DNA from: Asanoa sp. WMMD1127
GTDB taxonomy: Bacteria; Actinomycetota; Actinomycetes; Mycobacteriales; Micromonosporaceae
Assembly: GCF_029626225.1 (NCBI RefSeq)
Contig: NZ_JARUBP010000001.1
Span: forward strand, 1,674,001-1,738,000
DNA: 64,000 nucleotides
Direction: 5' to 3'
Part shown: piece after piece, positions 60,879 to 64,000 of the stretch
Layout: every line of letters starts with the position of its first letter
How positions within the stretch are numbered: position 1 is the first letter of the stretch
Translations under genes and position numbers: made by a program
Notes under the pieces: model-generated
The model's database searches: none
What the model was told of the DNA's origin: nothing
What the model saw: only the letters and a program-made list of their open reading frames with translations

Positions 60879-61522
60879 CCGCGACGCCGACCCGCAACGC
60901 CGCGATGCCCGTGCCCGCTCCGGTCGCGCCGCCCAAGGTGATCCGGCAGCGCCGGATGCGTCCCGGGCTGCTCGGGCTCGCCGTGCTGCTGATCGCGCTC
61001 GGCGGCCTCGGCGCCGCGTTCGCGATCACCTCGGTCAAGGCGACCGGCTCCTACCTCGCCGTGGCCCGCCAGGTGCCGCAGGGCACCGCGCTGACCGCCG
61101 ACGACCTGGTGACCGTGCAGGTGGCTGGGGGCGCCGGGCTGGCGCCCGTGCCGGCCAGCCAACAGGCCCAGGTCGTCGGCAAGCGCGCCGCGGTGCCGCT
61201 GGTCCCCGGCTCCCTGTTGACCATGGCGCAGCTGACCGACAAACCGCTGCTGAGCCAGGGGCAGCAGCAGGTCGCGCTCGGCCTGCGGGCCAACCAGGTG
61301 CCCGCCCGCCGCCTACTACCGGGCGACCGGGTCATCCTGGTCGGCACACCGGAGAAGGGCGAGGCGCCGGCGGTCACCCGCTACGACGCCACCGTCATCG
61401 ACATGGCCCTCGACCGCACCAACGCGACGGTCTACCTGGCGCTCAAGGCATCCGACGTGGCCGCCGTGGTGCTGCTCGCGGACGCGGACCGGATCGCCGT
61501 CGTCCTCACCCCCGGTGCGTGA
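60875..61522 (+). CDS. SAF-domain (CpaB-like) protein
   Basis: A 215-aa membrane-anchored protein. One helix (LLGLAVLLIALGGLGAAFAIT) precedes a SAF/AFP-like domain: SYLAVARQVPQGTALTADDL, RAAVPLVPGSLLTMAQL and RRLLPGDRVILVG. This order fits CpaB/RcpC, the Tad pilus assembly factor, although it is shorter than full-length CpaB. The start GTG 60875 overlaps the upstream stop (GTGA). Confidence 0.78.
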   Translation: MTATPTRNAAMPVPAPVAPPKVIRQRRMRPGLLGLAVLLIALGGLGAAFAITSVKATGSYLAVARQVPQGTALTADDLVTVQVAGGAGLAPVPASQQAQVVGKRAAVPLVPGSLLTMAQLTDKPLLSQGQQQVALGLRANQVPARRLLPGDRVILVGTPEKGEAPAVTRYDATVIDMALDRTNATVYLALKASDVAAVVLLADADRIAVVLTPGA

Positions 61523-62322
61523 CCGTGGCGATCATCGCGCTGGTCTCGGGGAAAGGCGCGCCCGGCGTCACCACCGCCGCCCTGGCCTGCACGCTGACCT
61601 GGCACCGCCGGCTCGTGCTGGCCGAGTGTGACCCGGCCGGGGGCTCGATCCTGGCCGGCTACCTCGGCGGCGCGCTGGAGGGCCGGCGCGGGCTCGGTGA
61701 GGTGGCCGTCGCCGAGCTGCGGGACGGCAACCTGGAGGCCCACTTCTGGTCGCAGCTCGTCGACCTCGACGCGCCGAAACGCGAGCGGCTGCTGCTGCCC
61801 GGTGTCGTCGACGCCGCCCAGGCGGGCAGCGTCACCCCGCTCTGGCAACGGTTCGCGGACTTCTTCGTGTCGCTCGAGCGCGGCCAGCCGCCCTTCGACG
61901 TGTTGGTCGACTGTGGACGGATCGAGGTGGCCAACCCACCCTGGCCGCTGCTGCGCGCCGCTGCCGTCGTGCTCGTCGTGACCGGCGCCCGGCTCGCCGA
62001 CCTGTCGGCCGCCCGCGGCGCGATCAAGGCGATCGAACGCGACTTCGCCGACCACCGGGTGCCGGCCGGCAACCTGCGCCTGCTCACCGTCGGCGACGGT
62101 CATCCGAAGTCCGAGATCAGCAAGGCGTTGCGGCAACCGGTGATCGGTCACCTGCCGGACGACCCGCGCACGGCCGAAGTGCTGACCCACGGCGGCACCG
62201 TACGCGCCAACCGGCCTCTGATGCGCGCCGCTGGTGCGCTGGAGGTGCCGGTGCACAGCCTGCTCGACCGCCGGAGGGCCAGGTTGAGCTGGCCGACCGC
62301 GGAGGTGGGCCATGCGGTTTGA
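61519..62322 (+). CDS. TadZ/CpaE-like MinD-family protein with atypical P-loop
   Basis: A 267-aa P-loop-like protein. The N-terminus IALVSGKGAPGVTTAALACT corresponds to the deviant Walker A of MinD/ParA proteins (xKGGxGK[T/S]); the first Lys (Lys12) is present but the second is Val17. Later features are VLAECDPAGGSILAGYLGG, FDVLVDCGRIEV and VVLVVTGARLADLSAARG. Position between the SAF gene and TadA supports TadZ/CpaE. Start GTG 61519 overlaps the upstream stop (GTGA). Confidence 0.8.
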   Translation: MTVAIIALVSGKGAPGVTTAALACTLTWHRRLVLAECDPAGGSILAGYLGGALEGRRGLGEVAVAELRDGNLEAHFWSQLVDLDAPKRERLLLPGVVDAAQAGSVTPLWQRFADFFVSLERGQPPFDVLVDCGRIEVANPPWPLLRAAAVVLVVTGARLADLSAARGAIKAIERDFADHRVPAGNLRLLTVGDGHPKSEISKALRQPVIGHLPDDPRTAEVLTHGGTVRANRPLMRAAGALEVPVHSLLDRRRARLSWPTAEVGHAV

Positions 62323-63865
62323 GCCCGTCGCCTATGACCCCCGCGGCCTCGACGGCGCCACCTCAACGGTTCCCCCGATCCTGCCGAACGGCCGGCACCA
62401 CCAGCCGGAGCCGCCCCCGATCAACCAGCCGGTCCAGCCGCACGCGCCGGCCCAGCAACTGCCGCAGCACCGCCGCCGCCTCGACTTCGCGCTGGTCCGG
62501 GAGCTGCGGCGGGAGCTCACCGAGCGGCTGACCCTCTGGCAACGCGGTCGCGACTACACGGCCGGTGAGGAGGACATCGAGCGCACCCGGCTGGCGGCCG
62601 AGGTCGTCGCCGCGTACGCCGACGCGGTCCGCCGGGCCGGCACGCCCCTGCACGCCGCCGACGAGCGCGCCCTGCTCGACCAGGTCACCGCCGAGCTGGT
62701 CGGCCTCGGCCGGCTGCAGTCGCTGCTGATCGACGAGTCGATCGAAGAGGTGCACATCCTCGGCTGCGACCAGGTCCGGATCACCCGGCACGGCGGCGGC
62801 GTCGACTGGGGCGACCCGATCGCCGACAGCGACGACGAGATGGTGGAGATCCTCCAGGCCGCGGCGCGCCGGGCCGGCTCGACCGAACGCTCCCTGTCGA
62901 CGTCGAAGCCGACGCTCGACCTGCAGCTACCCGACGGGAGCCGGCTGGCGGCGGTGTTCCTGGTGAGCCACCGGCCGTACGCGGTGATCCGAAGGCACAA
63001 CACGCTCGACGTGACGCTCGACGAGCTGGCCGGCGCCCGCGCCGACCTCGACGAGATGATCGATCCGCTGGTCCGCGACTTTCTCCGCGCGGCGATGCGG
63101 GCCGGGCTCAACATCATGGTCGCCGGGTTGGCCGGTGCCGGTAAGACGACGGTCATCCGCGCGCTGATGAACGAGATCCCGGCCGACGAGCCCTACGTGC
63201 TGCTGGAGGAGAGCCGCGAGCTCCTGCCCGCCCGCCGGCAGCTCAAGCACCGCGCGGTGATGAGCTTCGAGTCGCGCGAAGGCCATGGTGAGCGCGGCTT
63301 CGACGGTCGCCCGGCGGGTGAGGTCACGATCGCCGACCTGATCCCGGTCTCGCTGCGGATGGGCGTGCTGCGGATCATCGTCGGCGAGGTCCGGTCGCGG
63401 GAGATCGTGCCGATGCTGCAGGCGATGACCACCAGCCGCGGGTCGATGTGCACCATCCACGCGCGTACGCCCGGCGGGGTGAGCGAACGCATCATCGAGC
63501 TCGCGCTCTCCCACGGCCGGGAGATGACGGTCGACCAGGCCCGGCGGATGGCCGGCAATGCGCTCGACCTGATCGTCTATGTGACCGTCGAGGACGAGAC
63601 CGCGATCGGCGGCCGCAAGCACCGGTTCATCTCGCACATCGAAGAGGTCATCGGGGTCAGCGAGCACAACCGGATCTCGACCACGACGGTCTTCGGCCCC
63701 GGCCCCGACGGCCGCGCGATCCCCCGGCACCTCCCGGAGCGGGTCCGCGACCAGCTGCTCCGGATCGGTTACGACGCCCGGATGCTCACCCGCTACATCG
63801 AGGCGGGCGCCGGCGCCTGGCGCCGCCCGCGACACACCCAGCTGCAGCAACGGAGGGCGCTGTGA
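62312..63865 (+). CDS. tadA: TadA/CpaF-type secretion ATPase
   Basis: A 517-aa hexameric ATPase that powers Tad pilus assembly. After an extended Pro/His-rich N-terminus (~1-55), motifs are Walker A GLAGAGKTT (272-280), catalytic Glu in VLLEESRELLP, Walker B-like RIIVGEVRSREI and the His box CTIHARTPGG (380-389). The N-terminal domain includes IDESIEEVHILGCDQVRI. It overlaps the preceding gene by 11 bp and the following one at TGTGA. Confidence 0.93.
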   Translation: MRFEPVAYDPRGLDGATSTVPPILPNGRHHQPEPPPINQPVQPHAPAQQLPQHRRRLDFALVRELRRELTERLTLWQRGRDYTAGEEDIERTRLAAEVVAAYADAVRRAGTPLHAADERALLDQVTAELVGLGRLQSLLIDESIEEVHILGCDQVRITRHGGGVDWGDPIADSDDEMVEILQAAARRAGSTERSLSTSKPTLDLQLPDGSRLAAVFLVSHRPYAVIRRHNTLDVTLDELAGARADLDEMIDPLVRDFLRAAMRAGLNIMVAGLAGAGKTTVIRALMNEIPADEPYVLLEESRELLPARRQLKHRAVMSFESREGHGERGFDGRPAGEVTIADLIPVSLRMGVLRIIVGEVRSREIVPMLQAMTTSRGSMCTIHARTPGGVSERIIELALSHGREMTVDQARRMAGNALDLIVYVTVEDETAIGGRKHRFISHIEEVIGVSEHNRISTTTVFGPGPDGRAIPRHLPERVRDQLLRIGYDARMLTRYIEAGAGAWRRPRHTQLQQRRAL

Positions 63866-64000
63866 GACTGCCCGCCGACGTCGAGTTGATCGCGCTGCTC
63901 GCCGGCGCCGCCTGTGTGGCCGGCGCGATCCTGGCCGTGGTCGCGATCGTCGGCACCACCCGACCGGCCCGCCCCGCCTCCGGCCCGTCTGCCCTCCGTC
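63862..64000 (+). CDS. Start of TadB-like membrane protein (partial)
   Basis: Only 46 codons are visible before the window ends. They start at GTG 63862, overlapping the tadA stop, and encode RLPADVELIALLAGAACVAG, then AILAVVAIVGTTRPARPA, a charged start and one membrane helix. Gene order (after tadA) suggests TadB, the type II secretion F-domain protein. The diagnostic domain lies outside the window. Confidence 0.5.
   Translation, partial: MRLPADVELIALLAGAACVAGAILAVVAIVGTTRPARPASGPSALR

Overview
The window is GC-rich actinobacterial DNA, most likely from Micromonosporaceae (Micromonospora, Actinoplanes and relatives). Supporting this are the strong G/C third-position bias, frequent GTG starts, an AfsR/SARP regulator with NB-ARC and TPR domains, an S-adenosyl methyltransferase of the DUF574 type, an F420-type LLM oxidoreductase, Tat-exported proteins and many apparently leaderless genes. 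I see no rRNA, tRNA, CRISPR array or complete insertion sequence. It reads as ordinary chromosome, densely packed and rich in secreted enzymes and regulators.

Layout. 1-6.7 kb: the 3' part of a large unknown membrane protein, then a secreted subtilisin-like protease and a TrmB/LuxR-type regulator. 6.7-13 kb: a methyltransferase and an AfsR-like regulator on the minus strand, divergent from an operon of three alpha/beta hydrolases. 13-15.6 kb: a secreted BNR-repeat sialidase-like protein and a tiny Tat lipoprotein with a poly-Asp tail. 15.5-19.3 kb: an uncharacterised three-gene operon and a SEC-C protein. 19.3-26.8 kb: an imperfect inverted-repeat element, a GGDEF/HD-GYP c-di-GMP enzyme, a DUF1203 protein, an alpha/beta hydrolase and metH. 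26.8-32.2 kb: a MarR/ABC exporter operon, a STAS protein, a LapA-like membrane protein, Ohr, beta-carbonic anhydrase, an LLM oxidoreductase and a GNAT enzyme.

32.2-37.4 kb: an XRE-type regulator translationally coupled to a GT-A-like glycosyltransferase behind an array of TTCAG half-sites, then a PIG-L deacetylase and a secreted GH55-like beta-helix enzyme behind a LacI-type palindrome. 37.4-49 kb: an MFS exporter with a divergent TetR, LtrA, a histidine kinase/response regulator pair divergent from an ABC exporter, YchJ, a flavin monooxygenase, LysR, an atypical SDR and a phosphotransferase. 49-53 kb: a second GH55-like enzyme with two discoidin domains, sharing operator and leader with the first, divergent from a DUF305 lipoprotein. 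53-58.2 kb: epoxide hydrolase, adenylate kinase, aldehyde dehydrogenase, GNAT, an unknown protein and MmcQ/YjbR. 58.2-64 kb: a Tad/Flp pilus locus (prepilin peptidase, lipoprotein, Gly-rich secreted protein, SAF-domain protein, TadZ-like, TadA ATPase, start of a TadB-like gene).

Themes. Two GH55-like enzymes appear to form a local beta-glucan regulon. Several genes show a TANNNT box 6-7 nt before the start codon, the leaderless architecture, and in three of them the TAG stop of the upstream gene is the first half of that box. The best candidate for an undescribed system is the XRE-glycosyltransferase pair at 32.3-34.7 kb.
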